A DNA stretch of 64,000 bases, taken from the NCBI GenBank assembly GCA_039619475.1, contig CM077115.1, positions 448,621,292 through 448,685,291 of the forward strand. The letters run 5' to 3'. This DNA comes from Icerya purchasi. Lineage: Eukaryota > Arthropoda > Insecta > Hemiptera > Monophlebidae. Of this stretch, positions 40,501 to 55,800 are shown one piece after another. The notes below the pieces were generated by a model that saw only the letters and a program-made list of their open reading frames with translations, did no database searches and was not told the origin of the DNA. A program made the position numbers and the translations under genes. Each line of letters opens with the position of its first letter. Positions within the stretch are counted from its first letter, which is position 1.

Positions 40501-43500
40501 TTCCGCTAGTTTTATTAATTACATATACTCATATATCAGCTAAAAAAAACTTGCAATAAATATTTTTTTCAATCATTTATAATTCATTTTCATAGGACAA
40601 AAAGTCCATTTAAACAAGCGACTGAAAGTGTGTTTTATGTTTCAGCCAAACTATAATTGAAATTTTGTTTTCAACTTTTAACCAGAAACGGAAATTTCGT
40701 CCGAAGTTAAAAAAATGAAAGTCGACCGGCATCCCTTCACAGTGAATAAAAAGAGAAACTGAAATACAGAGATGACAAATGCAGTTAGGCTGTTTAGCCA
40801 GATTTTTTAAAATTTGTTCATTAAGAGGAGTACCTACCATGAGAAATTTTACTATTATTAGAATTAGCGATAAATAAAATTTTGGTAAAATAAATGCTGT
40901 TTCTCCTAGTTATTTGCACAAAAAAGGGTAGTAGGATTTAAACTAAAGAAGTTACTGCGCAAAAATGTCTCTAATTATAAAAAAATAAAACCCGTGTCAG
41001 TCAAGAGTTAATCGATTATACCAGTTTGTGTATACACTGGGAGAGAGATCATTAAAAACAATAAATAAAATACAAGTGAAATAGTGTATAAAAAAAGAAG
41101 GAAGGGGAATTAGTAAAATGAACAACCAACAGTGCCAAGAAAAAAAGACGAAATAAATAAAAATATTTACTTTTGCTTTTTTTGACCTATTTGACACAGT
41201 ATATTCGTGAATACTTTGTACGGATGGTATTCGTGGTTACGTTCGAATACCATTTGCCCAATTCTGCCAAACATTTAAAAGCCTGCGTGTTAAATTTATT
41301 TTCAGTGTTGTAGGAAAAATTAACATTAATAACTTTAAAAATTCAATCCATTATTTTATTTAAATCGTTAATATCATTAAATTAAATATTTCGAAGAATA
41401 AATTTTCAAATTCTAAACACTTTTGCAAATATTTTTTAGCAATTTTAATTTCTCCATCAGTTTTAAGTTTTATGCTGAAGGCTCCGATTGTTTCATAATA
41501 TTTTCCTATAGAGTTTATAAAATGTACGATAAAAGAATTTTCTCCATTACAACCAACACACACTATTTTTATTTCAAGCAAATCTTTAATTATCTCTTAG
41601 AATAGCAATGATTTATTATTTTAATCAAAAAGGGGGGTTCTTAACGAGGAATATACTCGCTATAGAATTAAATTTACCCATTTTTCTCACTTGCATATGC
41701 TGCTACATTTTTTTTCCTCCTTTTTCTGTGCTTAGCTTTCGCCATCTGGTCATTCAACACAAATTGTGGTTCCCACGCCGGGATCCTGGGTGAAAACTAG
41801 GTATCCTAACCACAAGACCACATGGGAACCTCTGTGTTACATTAGTTTCTCTCGCCTTTCTCTCTCTAAATAACACTGATGCTTTTTTTATTATGAAAAA
41901 AAAAAAAATCCACTGATGAGGCTTATGTTAATTTAAAAAAAAAATTAAAAATAAATAAACGTCATGTGTTCGGGCAAATTTTAAATTACAAGCGAAGTAA
42001 TTTTTCAGAATTATTATCGTACCGCATATTTTTGTAAATAATATATTAAAAAACGAATTTTTATCACATTTAATAACAAGTGCTTGTTCTTACGATCTAC
42101 AATATTCGTGTACAAAAATAGATCGCACAAATCAAACAAGCTCTTATAGACACACGCTGTTAAACACCATTTTAAACCGTGTAAAACGCGAGAAATACTT
42201 TTTTTTAAACTTTTTTAATGAACCAACAAAGAATAAATGCTTGTTCAGTTTGTTCGTTCGTTAAATTCGTATGTTTAACGGGGCTGATCAACTCGTTTAC
42301 AAAAAATTTAATAATTAATTAAGAGAAATACAGGAAAAAATACAATTACGATGATGTTTAAAATAATCAAAATTAGTGAACGACCGACCTTCGAATATTT
42401 CCTATATTAAATTACTATCCGCGATGCGGAAAGAAGATCTGACGTGTAATTTACACTTCTGCCCAAGTCTTCTTCCGATTTTAAACATATAAAATTTATA
42501 TCATTATTAATATATTTTCATTCGTGTTTCTAGTATTAAAGGTGAAAGCTTCGCCCCCGCGAAAAGTTATTTTTAGTATATTTACTTTATTCTCGAAAAG
42601 TTTGTTATAGTATTTATAAATTTATTATTTTATTAACTATTTAACAAACCCCGGATGCATAAATACACTAGATTTAATGTTGTATATTATTTACCTGGTT
42701 TTCTCTTAAAGGTGGATTGTATTTATGCTGCAAAGCGAATTTAACTAAATATGTAATAGCTTCAACTCCCCATTCCCGCATTCGGATGTGAGGATGCTGA
42801 CAAACTTGCAGCAAGTGATTAGTCAACGTGTTCCAAAAAACATCGACGCGAGACAAATTTACTAATCCGGTTTCCAACAATTTAGCAACAGCGAACAAAG
42901 ATGGTTCCTGAAAAATCAACTCTAATTCCGTTACGTTGTCTATTTAATCTTGCTCTTAAGTAGCTTACACTTATCTATTTCAATATAAAATGTAGCTAAA
43001 CTTTAATTGCGAAAGTAGAAATAAGTAAAGTTTAATCAATTTCTCTTAGTGTGACACCGCAAATTCAGCTAATAAAATTCCATTTAATCCGAACTTGGAA
43101 TTTTACTCATTTAGACTATTACACTGTTTTTCCTTTTATTCACATATTTTGTTCTATTTCGTGATTTTTGATTTAAATATTATTTTCATTACGCATAGTC
43201 GCTAAAGAAAAAAAAAATCATATTCTCTCCTATTCGTGAAATCTATAAAATATTTATCTGTTACGTTCGATTTTAAATTACTTTCGAACAATGAGATCAA
43301 ACATATTTTGCAAAAATTCAAACCCTCAATGAGAGTACACCACAAGGCCACTAAACAGCTAAAAACTTAAAAAAGTGCCAAATAATATATGAAATTAGAA
43401 AGAAAAAAAAAAAGCTTTGTCCATTAGCTCCCGATAGCTAGTTTGCTGGAACAATTAACGATTTCCATAGCGATAACGAATGAAAATTATTAAAAAAAAA

Positions 43501-43706
43501 AATAATGTTTAAGTAGCATAAATGGGAAAGCACCGCACATACTATCATGCACATGTTGTAAAGACATACGCATACTTGAACTGTACTTGTATAACAATAA
43601 AAATAAACATTTAACCGCTTTGTAGGAAAAAATTTTTGAACACATAATCTGTAGATTAAGAGTTACAAATGGGTAAAGCATCATTATCCTTTATAATGAA
43701 GGAATG

Positions 43707-43745
<39 letters not shown>

Positions 43746-46700
43746 GGTAAACTGAAAAACTAAAAATATCCAGAAAAACATTTATTTTATGTGTTTAATA
43801 TCCCAACGAGTTACTTTAAAATATTGTAATATTAACTTTTAACTAAAAATATTTAATTGAAATTATGGACCAACCTGTTGAAATTATTTTATATTTCATA
43901 ATAAATTTCAATACATTTAGTGCCTATAAATTTTATTATAATTTTTATACAATTACTACCTACTATAGACTAATTATATATTTACAAAAAAAAATTACCC
44001 GATTACAGTAGGCAAGTTCCATTGCCTCATGAGAAAGTTTACATAGAGCATCAAGCAGATGATGTAAAGCAGCATCATCTAAAAACTGACTAGATTCAAA
44101 AAGTCTACTCAACATGGTAGACAGTACCGGTAAATCGGCCATAACGGCTGTTGTTATAACTGCGTTCGTGTCGGCCGTAGTGCGACCAGCTTTTAAAGTA
44201 CCTCCGGTTGTAGGCTTTAATCCGAGTATCCAAACTAAATGCTGTAAATCGAAATAAGAAATTCATAATAACTTTTAATTGTTAGAAAAAATCCGTAATA
44301 CTTAATAGTCATACATTCTGCAGACAACAGTTCACATACATAATGTAGCGTTCAAATAGACAATAAAAACAAGTTCAGTCAAGCATGATGTTTCATGCGC
44401 TGAGAATTCCGCATGCTAAGTTAAAGATAACTATAATTTACATTTACATAATACTAAATTCAAAACAATATCTGAAAAAAGGGAGACACGTCATTTTTCG
44501 GGCTTTTTTGAAATTTTCGCCAACTTCGAAAGTTTCGTCATGAAAATGAAATACGGTTTCGTCCCTGACAAGTAGAGTGATCCTTCCGTCGGTATACAAC
44601 ATGCCCGAAAAGAAAAAAATTTCCCAAAAACCTCAAATTTTTGGCGCTACGAGGACCTAGAGAAATAATATAGGGAGATGCGTGTATTTATAGCCTAGTT
44701 AAAAATGTTTAACTGTATAATATTCGCGCCGTAAAGAAGAGGAGACAAATAGTTTTTCGTGCTTTTTGAAACTTTTCGCCAACTTTGAAAAAGTTCTGTT
44801 CACCACAAGTAGCGCGATCTTTCCATCCATAAATCATATGCTCGAGCTTTCGGCATCCAGAGAGCTTAAATATAAAGCTGTAAACTCGGCTGAATTTTTT
44901 GTCCTATAAAACAGTCCTTCCTTTATTATGCATATGTTTGAGGTACATTTTGTTTTCTCCAACTTTTTTATTCGGACTATTGCTAACGTCAACATCCTTT
45001 TTTTTTTATTGTTTTCGGCCCCAAAAAGACGGTCTATATAACTTTTTGATTTTATGAACGAGCTTCTGCGTTTTGTTTTATATTTTGAATTTCACTTTTA
45101 AAGGGTTATCTAGTGATCAGTTACGAATTTTTTAAAGATGATTTTTGAGGTCGTTTTAAATTCTACATGATATATTCTTGTCGGTTTTTTAGGTTCTTTG
45201 TCGCTCAACGTAATTGATTATTTTGAAATTACAAATTGTTTTAAAGAGAATTTTAATTGTAATTAATGACAAAATTTTGAAGTTTATAAGTCAAACTTTT
45301 CGTGAGTTATTGATTTTTATCTGATATTTTTGTCGTTTCTGAACCATCTTATTAGGATTCCGTATATTACATGTGTACTACAAGACCCTAATAATTATTA
45401 AGCAACAGATAATTTTTTTTCCCTTTTTTTTTTTTTTTTTTTTTTGGTTTTTATTTTATGTTATTCGATCGATTTAATCAGTCAGGCAATTAATATATTG
45501 TAATAATAACAGATTCATCTTTAACTTTTAAAATAGATTCTAGTCAATTGATTCATGCTAGAAACAATTATTTTTTTCAATTATTCACGTTCCCGAATTG
45601 AATACCAAAAATGAAGAAAAGAAATGAATATTAACGTGTAAAATAAATTTCACGCAACGTGCCATGAACTGAACCAAAATAATTTTTTATCGTATGGTAA
45701 GACTTTTTTTTTTTTTTTTTTTTTTTTGGAATAGAATAATAGCAATATTTTTAAAATATCCTATATCGGAGGAACAAAAAAAAAAAAAAAAAAAAAAAAA
45801 AACAAAAAAACATCGCATTACCCTAAAAATAAAATTCTTAAAAAATTATCCATTATTGATCCAATAAACGGAATTTTTGATTACTTGCTGGAAATCTGAT
45901 TTTAATTTTTAAACATTGTTAACTGATGAATAATGAACATATCATTTAAATCCAATCCACGTGTAAGACCGACATATTATTTGTATAAATATTCGTAAAA
46001 TATTCAAAACTTACTTATACCAGTCCTTGCTTTAAAAAAAAAAAGATTCAAACTTTTCAAAAATAATCTGTCAGTATTATTTTAATCGCACGGCTTGTTA
46101 TTAGTAATAGAACAACATATCAAACTTATTTTTAAAACCTAAAGTCGTCACGAAGAAAAAATAATTTTATTTTTAATACTACACTCGTGGAAATTTCAAA
46201 TTTTCAATTAAAATTGACCAGGTTTTTGTAACTATTTACATTTTTACATTTCATCATATACATACTTGGTATCGTATTTCCCTTAGTTACTCGGGTTTTC
46301 AGATACAGCAAAAAATATACATAAAGAAGTTTCGCAAAATTAAATTACTTTCTTTTTTATAATTTAACAGTTTAATATGGGAGAACACAAGATGAGCGCA
46401 AAGGGTAATCAAAAAAAATATTCGTAAAAAAAAGTCCTCTGATTTCATTTACCCGTCTTTTTGCTCTGATGTAAATAAACGGCATTAAAGACATTGCAGG
46501 CGGAACAATAAAGGCAATACCTACTAATTAAAAATTTTGCTGTTAACGAAACGGAGAAAACAGAAAAAGTGAAAAATAGCGGGGAACAAATATATATATA
46601 TATATATATATGAAAAAGGAATTCATTAGAAAGGAATAAACGTTACATAGTAAAATGAATTTAACATTAAGGGAAGTGGCTTATATAAAGTGTTACGTTT

Positions 46701-49700
46701 GGAAAGCATTGTTACATGAGATTCAAAAACATGAATCAGACAAGACCAGAGAAAGAAATCGAGCAGAAGTCTTTCAAATGCGGATATAGTAGTGATATCA
46801 AATGGACAAGTTAAAATTCAAAGGTATTATTAACTAGAATTATAGAAAACAATCGGGAATACTAAGAGTGTTTAAAAAACGAGAAAAAAAGGCTAATACA
46901 TATATGGAAGCGTAAATGGTATACACTCCAGAGAAAATAAATGGTGGAAAGTAAAAATAAGAGAGGCAAAGGATAACGAACAATGCGGAAAAAGAAAATT
47001 ATTGTAACAAAAATGTACAAAATTAAAACCTCATCCGGTAGAATTATTAGGGAATCGCTAAATGGAAAAAGCCCGATAAATCAGATGCACCAAATAAATT
47101 CAAACGGTTAATTTACACACATACGATATAATAAAACACGTCCTAAGCGATATTTATTTTTGAATATCAAAAAGAAATAGGAAATAAATTTCTAAACGTC
47201 TACTGTTCATAGACGATTACCAGTATAATATCACCTTTTTAAAATAAAATAAAAAAATAGCATGTTTTACATTTTAATAAACATAGTAAAAACACAAACC
47301 TGAACAGTTGTCAATACTATTAACCAAGAAGAGCATAAAATGGTACCGTGGCAATGAGCTAAATATAGTAAAGCACGCATGCACTGCAAATTTTTTGCCG
47401 TTAACATTACCGGACCTTGTTGCACTCCTGAAATCAGAGTACATTCTTTCCGAATAAATTAATAATTCCATTCTAAAAACAAAATAAATCACATGTAATA
47501 TACTCGTATATCATAACAATAAATACACGCGCTGTTCAATTTAAACTGTAACACGTTTAGCGGAAATACTCGTAAGTTTTGAAATTCACTTGGTGTCCAG
47601 CTCACAAATATTTAACCATACTTGGGAATAGAGTAGTTTTATCAGAAGATACTTAAATAAAGAACCGAATAATCCATAATTAATTTCATGTTTTGAGTAA
47701 CACCGCAAGATGCTGGAAATTTTTGATAATTTGTCATTAAAAATTAAACGAATATACAGATTATATTTTTAAAAAATGTAATAAAAAATAATTGAGTATT
47801 CTTCGCTAAATCTGACAAGGCTAGATCTTTGAAAATTAATTGTAGAAAAATATCTGTTAAAAATAACAAAAACTATTCCAAAAATCTAGGTCGCTACAAA
47901 TACTAGTATGTACTGCATTTTATATCGACTACGGATGATGATTGGAAGAGACAAAATGTTGTAATTTGAAAATTTAACAGGCAAACGTTGCGTTAATGGG
48001 CTGATGGATACGCAACATGTTGAAGGCATTCATCGATCCAAAATTTAATGAATGTTGTGATTAAACTGGCATTAAGTGATAGAAGTTGTTGACTTTTAAC
48101 AAAAACTTTCGTGCTGAACTTAAAGATTTTGATTTAGAAAATATAGTTTTATGTAATAATAAACTTTCAATTAACACGAACAAAAAAAAAAAAAACATGC
48201 TAAACTAGGCGTATCTGCCGTTAAAATTCATAATACCGGCAGAGTTATAATAGTAAAGTTAATACTGAACTTAGTATTGCAAAAATAAATGGAAAGGTAA
48301 AGAAGGCATTATGAAATCATACCTGTAAAATATATTTTTGCTACCGTCGTCATTAGATTCGATGGATTCAATCACAACTGAATTTTCCATCAGTATGTGA
48401 TGGTCGAAAATGTTATGTTTGAATATCTTGTTTAGAAAGAAGGAAAACACGTTGATTTTTGTTTACAACATAGATAATTCAAATAATGGCGACAATAAGC
48501 CAGAACCATACCAGAAGAAAAGCGTTGTTTAATATTCAGTTAAACTTTTAAGTTTATTATAGTTTGTAATTTTTTGTAAGAAAATAATGGACATAATCCA
48601 ATAATCCAGTCCTTTTATAAATTTATTATATTTTATTTTCGATTTGTTGTGAAAAGTTAAATAATGTACGCTTCCAATGTTTTTTGAGCATGCATAGAAA
48701 GTGAAAATCATGAAAATATTTAGTTTACGCTAATTAGGGAGACAAATACACAATTTACTCACCATTCTGGGAAATGGCTGATGGTAAAGGAGTACCTACT
48801 GCTACAACTTGCTGTTTGTACTCAATTTCACTTCCGCTGTATCCGGTTATAGTATAATGAACGTTATTATTACCTTCTTTAGTTGTATCATCAACGTATT
48901 CGCCTGCAATGGAAAACATTTGCATTATTCTCAATTAGAAAAACATAATGACGATAAATACTTTTATCAATATATATTTTTACATTTTTAAAGATCTCAA
49001 AAACCTGCTTGATGAACTGTTTGATAATTTAATAGCATGGCGTATTTGTACTATCTTAGAAGAGAATAACGTAAATTAAATTCTCAATCAGGAATAAAAT
49101 GCACCAATGATAAAGAGATAAGTCTGTTTTTTTCGATAAATTATGATAGCAGACTGTTTGAAATGGACACATCGTTCCAGCTTATTAACTAAAACCAAAA
49201 TATTTTGAATAAATTTTAATTAAAGCTTTTTTATAAAAATAATGTTTCCTCTTGCTCACTAGGAGAGGAGATAAGATTTAATTTTAAGTTCATACGGAAC
49301 GCTGTTGTTCTTGTTTTTTACCAGTACCAATGGTGATTGTCATCTGTGATCGATGTAAACAAAAAAAAAAAAAAAAAGTTATCCTTAGCGATAGCATCGA
49401 TACATGTTAAATCTTCCTAATTATGCAGCATTGTACTTCAAATTCCAAGATTAAGAGGAAATTACAATATAATTAGTAATAATAATACAAGAAAAGTCGG
49501 AAAAAAAAAAAAAAGCTTACGGAAAAAACAAACAAAATAAGTAAATTATATGAAATTCTAAAAATTTACTATTAAATTTTAGCTTAATTTGTATTAAAAC
49601 ATTTAATACTAGGTGTAAGTTTTTTTATGTTTTAATTGAATAAATAAAAATTAATCCTTAACAACCAAACAGAAACTGTATACAACAATATATTGTTCTA

Positions 49701-49824
49701 TATTATTCATAGGAACATTTTCGGATCCAACCTACCATCATCGGCGGAAAAAGAAAACCGACTCAGTATACTGAAAAAAGTAAGTTGATTAATATAGTAA
49801 AATTCAGAAAACATGGGAATTCCA

Positions 49825-49858
<34 letters not shown>

Positions 49859-52800
49859 ATTTGAAGGACAAAGGTCAGTTAATTTTAAAGAAGTAATAAT
49901 AATAAATAAAAAATAATAAAACAAAAAGAAAATAAAAATGAAATTAATTTTACATAAATTTCTCATTTTAAAATCTATTAGAGATTTCCCGGCCATCCAT
50001 AAAATTAATTGTCTTTGTCCTTCAAATTTCATTTATTAACACATGTTAGGAATTCCTACGTTTTTAAAATTTCTTTTTATTATATATAACAAGTTTGCTT
50101 CTCTCATTATAACTTAATATGTTTTCATTTTTGGCTGATGATAATCGGCTAGACTTGTAAATGTTTCTGCGAATAAGTATATTAATCGCATACCTTTCAA
50201 TATTTTATAATCTTAGCAAACAACCGTTAATAGGACTTTCTTCAATTAATTTAAATGTTATTAATCAAAAAAAAAAACAAAAAAAAAAAAAACATCATTT
50301 AATATAGATCTTTGCTGACTTAATTTCGGATTACAGCATTCAGTTTATATAATAATCATCGTCTCTGTTAAAATATTATATCGCGTTTTTAAATTTTAAT
50401 CCGTTCTATAATTAATATAATTCCCGGATTTTTTAAAATTCAGTTAAAATCGCGGTTTTGTCTGATTTTTATTAAACAATGTATTTGTCCTTAGTACTGT
50501 GCGACAATGCGATCTTTTAATAGTTCATCTTCACTGAGAGCAATATAATTCAATCTGTGTTATAATTAATATAAAAAATTCGCAATACATAAAATAATTC
50601 AATAATTCGATAAAAATTGTTGAATTTTTAAGTAATTACCGACTGAATTATTTTACGTACTGTGAACCTTTTTTATATTAATTGTAATTAATTAATAATT
50701 TAGTTTCAAAAAATGTTCAATCGTAACTATGTAATTTAATTCGCGCTGGCACGAATATTGCAAGTGCAAAAGCGATAACAGATCATATCCCCCTCACCGT
50801 TTTTTTCTTTTTAAAATCTTAATATTGTTTTTATCGACATCAAAATATATACTTTAATAATTTTGCACACATTGTTAAATATATTTTTATACTTTTACCA
50901 TTAACGGTTATGACATAATTGGGGGGCAACGCTGCTTGGCATATTGCAATGATAAAAGCATCTCTGGGTTTACTCAAACCCAATTTTCCTGCTAAACTCG
51001 CATAAATTTCCATAGCTTTTAATAGATTGTCCGTAATATTTTCGTCCGTGCTATATATATCAACAAAAAATAAAAAAAAAAACATTATTTCCAAAATTAC
51101 GCATTTACACTACTACCATCGTTGAAAACGGTTAAATACAAATAAATGATCACCGCACATAATCACGTAAAATAATTAATTAACGTAACTTTTACATATA
51201 ATACGTATAAGTATTTAACCCATTCACCGACTAGTGTGAGAAACGCATTTCTTCATTTTCAGATTTATTCAATATTACAATAAATACGAATTATGCATCA
51301 TCGCATAATAATTGCTTAAGGGGAGAAACCACATTACAAAAAAAATCGTCTTTTTTATGCCATAAATTGACGACAGAACTATTTAATTAATACGTTCCTA
51401 AGTTTAAAAGTGAAATTCGCATTCGTTACAGTACTATGAGCATAAAACTGACCGGCTCTCAAATTAACAGCCGGACAGAGCAGACAGAACAGAGCAATCC
51501 CAACGGCAGTCTCTTTCTACTTAGATGGCTCAATACCGCTGAATTTTCGAACGAAAACGTTTAAATCGAGGTTAATAATCTTAAAGCACGGATACCGTCG
51601 TAGCTATATACAAAGAACCATGAAAATATTTTGAAATAAATGAAAAAAGAGCAGACGTATAATAAAAAATAAAAAAATCGAATAAATAAACCAAATAAAA
51701 AAGCGATACTGCGAGAAAACTGTGCAATACATTGAAAAAAAATTAATCGAAAAATTAGATATATTTTAAAGAAAGGAACTCGCTATTGTGACCGTTCATC
51801 AAAAAGCAATAATGGTCAAGCTAAAAAATTAAAAAATTGCTAAGGGATTTGTAGTTTCTCAGAAAAACTCCTGTGCGCTTTTTCTCTACTCCTAAAACGC
51901 TAAATAAAATTCGACTAATTTGCATTCATTTATATTACAATATTATTACACTGTAAAAAAAGTTATTTTAAAATCGTTGATTTCTCGTGCAGCTAGACGA
52001 CGACATACGTGCGCGAAGAATCCAACGCGGGTTAAAAACATTAATTTTTCATTTACCGGTAACAATTCCGCAATTACCTGCTTTCAACTAGAGGACTTAA
52101 AGCGGATAATATGCCGCCCCAGCTGGAATTAATCAGCTGACGGTGTAATTTATTTTCCTGCTCAATCTGTTCCGTATCTTGTAAAGAAGCGCCATCTTCC
52201 TCCGCTTCTTCTTCATCCGCTTCTCCTTCCTCTTCATCGTCATCGCCGTCCGTTGTAGATCTTTCTTCTTCGTTCTCTATTATTAACGATAGAGACCTAA
52301 CTATGTCCAGGAAGCAAGCATACGCTACAGAAATACCGTATCCCTCGGCGACCAGTGGTGGCTCAATTTTTTCCATCATATCCAAGCTACGAAATATTAT
52401 TTACATTTTTTTTTTTTTTTATTTGAAAATTACGAAGAAAAAAATATATAAAATCAATTAATAGTATACGTATTTAGATTAAACACTATAGTCCTTTACA
52501 ATTTTAGATTTTATTACTCTAAACATTTTTGTATCACTTAATGCATTAAAATAAATAGACAAACGTATAAATAATATACAAAACAACTAATTTTATAATA
52601 CTATTTTTTCCCGCCATTCTTGTCAAATGAAAATGAATTATTCTTATATAATGATACTTGATGTAACACTTTTACCTATTACTACTATTAATCATACGAT
52701 GTATACAAACAGCATAATATAAATCAGATAACACTTAAAATAACCAAAATTAAAAAGTAAAAAAAAATGTTTAACCCTCGAATCGGAGAAAAGAGTTTGC

Positions 52801-55800
52801 TCTCAACCAAACTCATTCTCTTTTAAAATGTCCATGTCCTAACAGTTACCTATAACTTATACTTCTCTCTACCTTAGCCTAATGTTTCTTCATTTTTTCA
52901 TAAATCGTTCATTTTTTATGAATAAAGTCCTTCTGTACTATTTGTCCGATCTCATTTTTTAGTTTCTTTACTAGCCGTTTAAAAATCTTTGTTTGCATTT
53001 AAATGTGTTTTTGACGGTTTCTAGTGCCAGCTCTTAAGTTCTAAAAAATTTTACTTTTTAACCCATTTTTATAGGATGTCCATTAAAGATGTATTTCAAT
53101 AACCATATTCTTCCCTTTCAGTGCTCTCGTGTAACCATTCATTTCATCCTACCGACTAATGAAATAGTGAGTATTTAGTTCAAATATAATAATGTTCTAT
53201 TCGTTTGCTATTTTTCTTTTATTATTTTTTATTATCTAATCTCGAACGTTGCTTTAATTTAGTGAATTATCTGTAGTTAATATTCTTGCCTTTTTGTTTA
53301 ATAGCTTCTTTGTAATTCGTCTCACTTTTCCATTACTGATGCCATCATCTAGAACTCTCTTAAAATATTTTGGCTTCAGTTAATTTTCATTCTTTATCTT
53401 GCGGTAAAATTTTCTGAATATTACTTTAAAAACTGCGCTAAATAGTATACGGAACAAGTGGTTAGTTTATCTAACGTGACCAGCGCAACAATGAAATAGT
53501 TTGTTCTTTTTTATCTACTATTGGAACGAAGTTCTTTAACGCGGCTTGTGGTATGAGTGAAATGGCAGAAATCGGCAGAAATCGTTATATAACGAAAAAG
53601 TGTTATGCGTCCTTCAGGCGACCTTCGTTCTCTTTCTCTTTCGCCCTCTTTCTTTTATATGGGAGAGGGAGTAAGTAGCGAGATTCGAGCAGCAAGCATT
53701 GTACCCGGTCAGCTGTATAAGCTGAATTCTAAACACGTGTAAATGTTTCTTACACGTTCTAACGTCGAGTTTGATATTTTCTGGTAGTAAAATTCTGTTC
53801 TTTTAATTTTGCTTCTTCTTTGACTTCGTAAAGTGCAAGCAGTGCGATTTTCTTTTAATCTATTTTTGTTTTTGTTGTTATAATTCATACGGGATTTTTT
53901 ATTTAACATTATTTTTCAATTTCAAATACTTGTTTGATTTTTTTTTAATTCCCTTCCTGTTTTAATTAACGAAATATCTGGTCGTTTCGAAATTTTCCTT
54001 AGCGTTTCTATATGGACATGTCTTTCTCGCAAAATACGTACGTTACATAAAAATGCACATGTCACGTTATTACCCCCCCTTTTTAAATATAATTTATAAT
54101 TCACTATTTTATATTTAATTTATTAAATGAAATTTTTTGATTTAAATCCTTACTTTACATTTTTACATTGAAAAAATGATAAAAAATAAAATACAGTAAA
54201 ATCGCGATTATCCGTGTGTGTTTTAACCGGTTGGCGGATTAACCATGCATCTCTTTAAACTCGCGTGCTTCTAAAAAAAGGTTCCAAATTGTGATAGGAA
54301 GGAATTTGAACATATCGATGATGAAATTATGAAGGAGTGGATAGATAATTATGAAATTGATCCTCTCCTGCTGGTTACTGTATATTTTTACTGATGAAGA
54401 AATTTTAAGTGAAATCAATGCGGATTCAGAAAATCGGAAAATGAAGAAAAAGTCGAAATAGCAGAACTGCGACTAAGCTGTAAAACTGCGTTGCATTACA
54501 GACTGTGATCACGTATTTCGAGCAGCAGACAGATCACAGACATTCTGCAGTTTGAAAATTTCCAGACAAAGATACGGCAAAGGAGATTCCCGACAGGCAG
54601 ACAGAAGGAACTGACTGACCTTTTTTAATAAAACTTAATATGTAAGTACCATACTGTATTCCTTTTTGTAACACTCTTTTTTTCTGTACGTTACGTTTAT
54701 TACATTTTTGTTTCTACTCTACTTTGTTGTTCTTATTTCTTCGTCTTGTCAATATATAGTATTTAAAATGAATAAAAATTTTGAATTTTATAAATCTTCT
54801 GTATATTATACAGTATTTAATTAATTAAATTAGTCTAAATATCCAGTTCCCTTCATGGTAAAAGGGCTTTTATATCACCACAGCTATCATTATACAGTAT
54901 TATACGTATTTATTATAAAGCAAAACAAAACGTAATACAGAAAATTATACAATTGCAATCGTAGATGGTCAGCTATCATTTCATAATATGAAACGGAGTG
55001 AAGAGCCGAACCCACATATTACGTGGGTCGCAAGGCTCGGAATACATAAAAACTAGCGGAACGGCCGGCATTGGGTTAACCCTGTTTTCCCGCATCCGTG
55101 CATGATGAATCCTCAATTAACACGGATAATCGGGGTTTTACTGTACACAAATTAGAGAGAGAGAGAGAAAGAGAGAGTTGAAAGAAAGGGGATAGCGTTT
55201 TTTGGTATGACGAAAATACACTAATAGAATCAATAGAAATCTACATATTAAATCACGTTTAGAATTTAAAAAATAACAACTTCGTTCCTGACGGGGCTCC
55301 CCCGGCCGCACAAACTTTCTACTATCTAAATATATATGCGCATAGCTATTACTGTTATACTATTGTCTGGGGGATCATAATTGTTTAACTACATTCTATT
55401 TTGTGATGAAACAATCAAACATGTTTCTACAGTTGATGGTTTATTTATGATATTCGTTATATTTATCTTAACAGGCAATCGTTAATAAATAATATATAAC
55501 TCGTTCTGCGTGTTTCGTATAAAGTAATCAAATATTTAATCTGTCAAATACTTTCGAAAATTTAATTTATCAATGTATAATTTTTAATTTTTATTTTGCT
55601 CTCCTGCATTATTATAATAACGATGTCTTTCTTCAATGTTTTGATATTTCCCTTCTTACTAACCTTGTTAGTATTTTTATTATTCCTTTGGCAGCGTGTT
55701 TCGTTTGTTCATTTAGTCTTAAAGTTTTTTCTAGCTCCCTTATTATTTTCTTTTTCTTAGGAATTCCAGTGTTCATAACTTGTTTTCTATAGATTCAAAG

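Larger units (their letters stand above)
37142..42694 (-). other. MON2 intron 5.5 kb, the largest
   Basis: It contains a 122-bp inverted-repeat element (37481-37602), a LINE remnant on the opposite strand (37700-39700), a tRNA-Glu pseudogene (41770-41827) and a small degenerate hairpin (42424-42478). The segment at 40150-40450 is less AT-rich than its surroundings, but I could not identify it. Confidence 0.75.

Noticed and set aside
46620..47080. Possible LINE C-terminal remnant
   Set aside because: Some short basic peptides look suggestive, but no recognisable RT or C-terminal motif could be supported.
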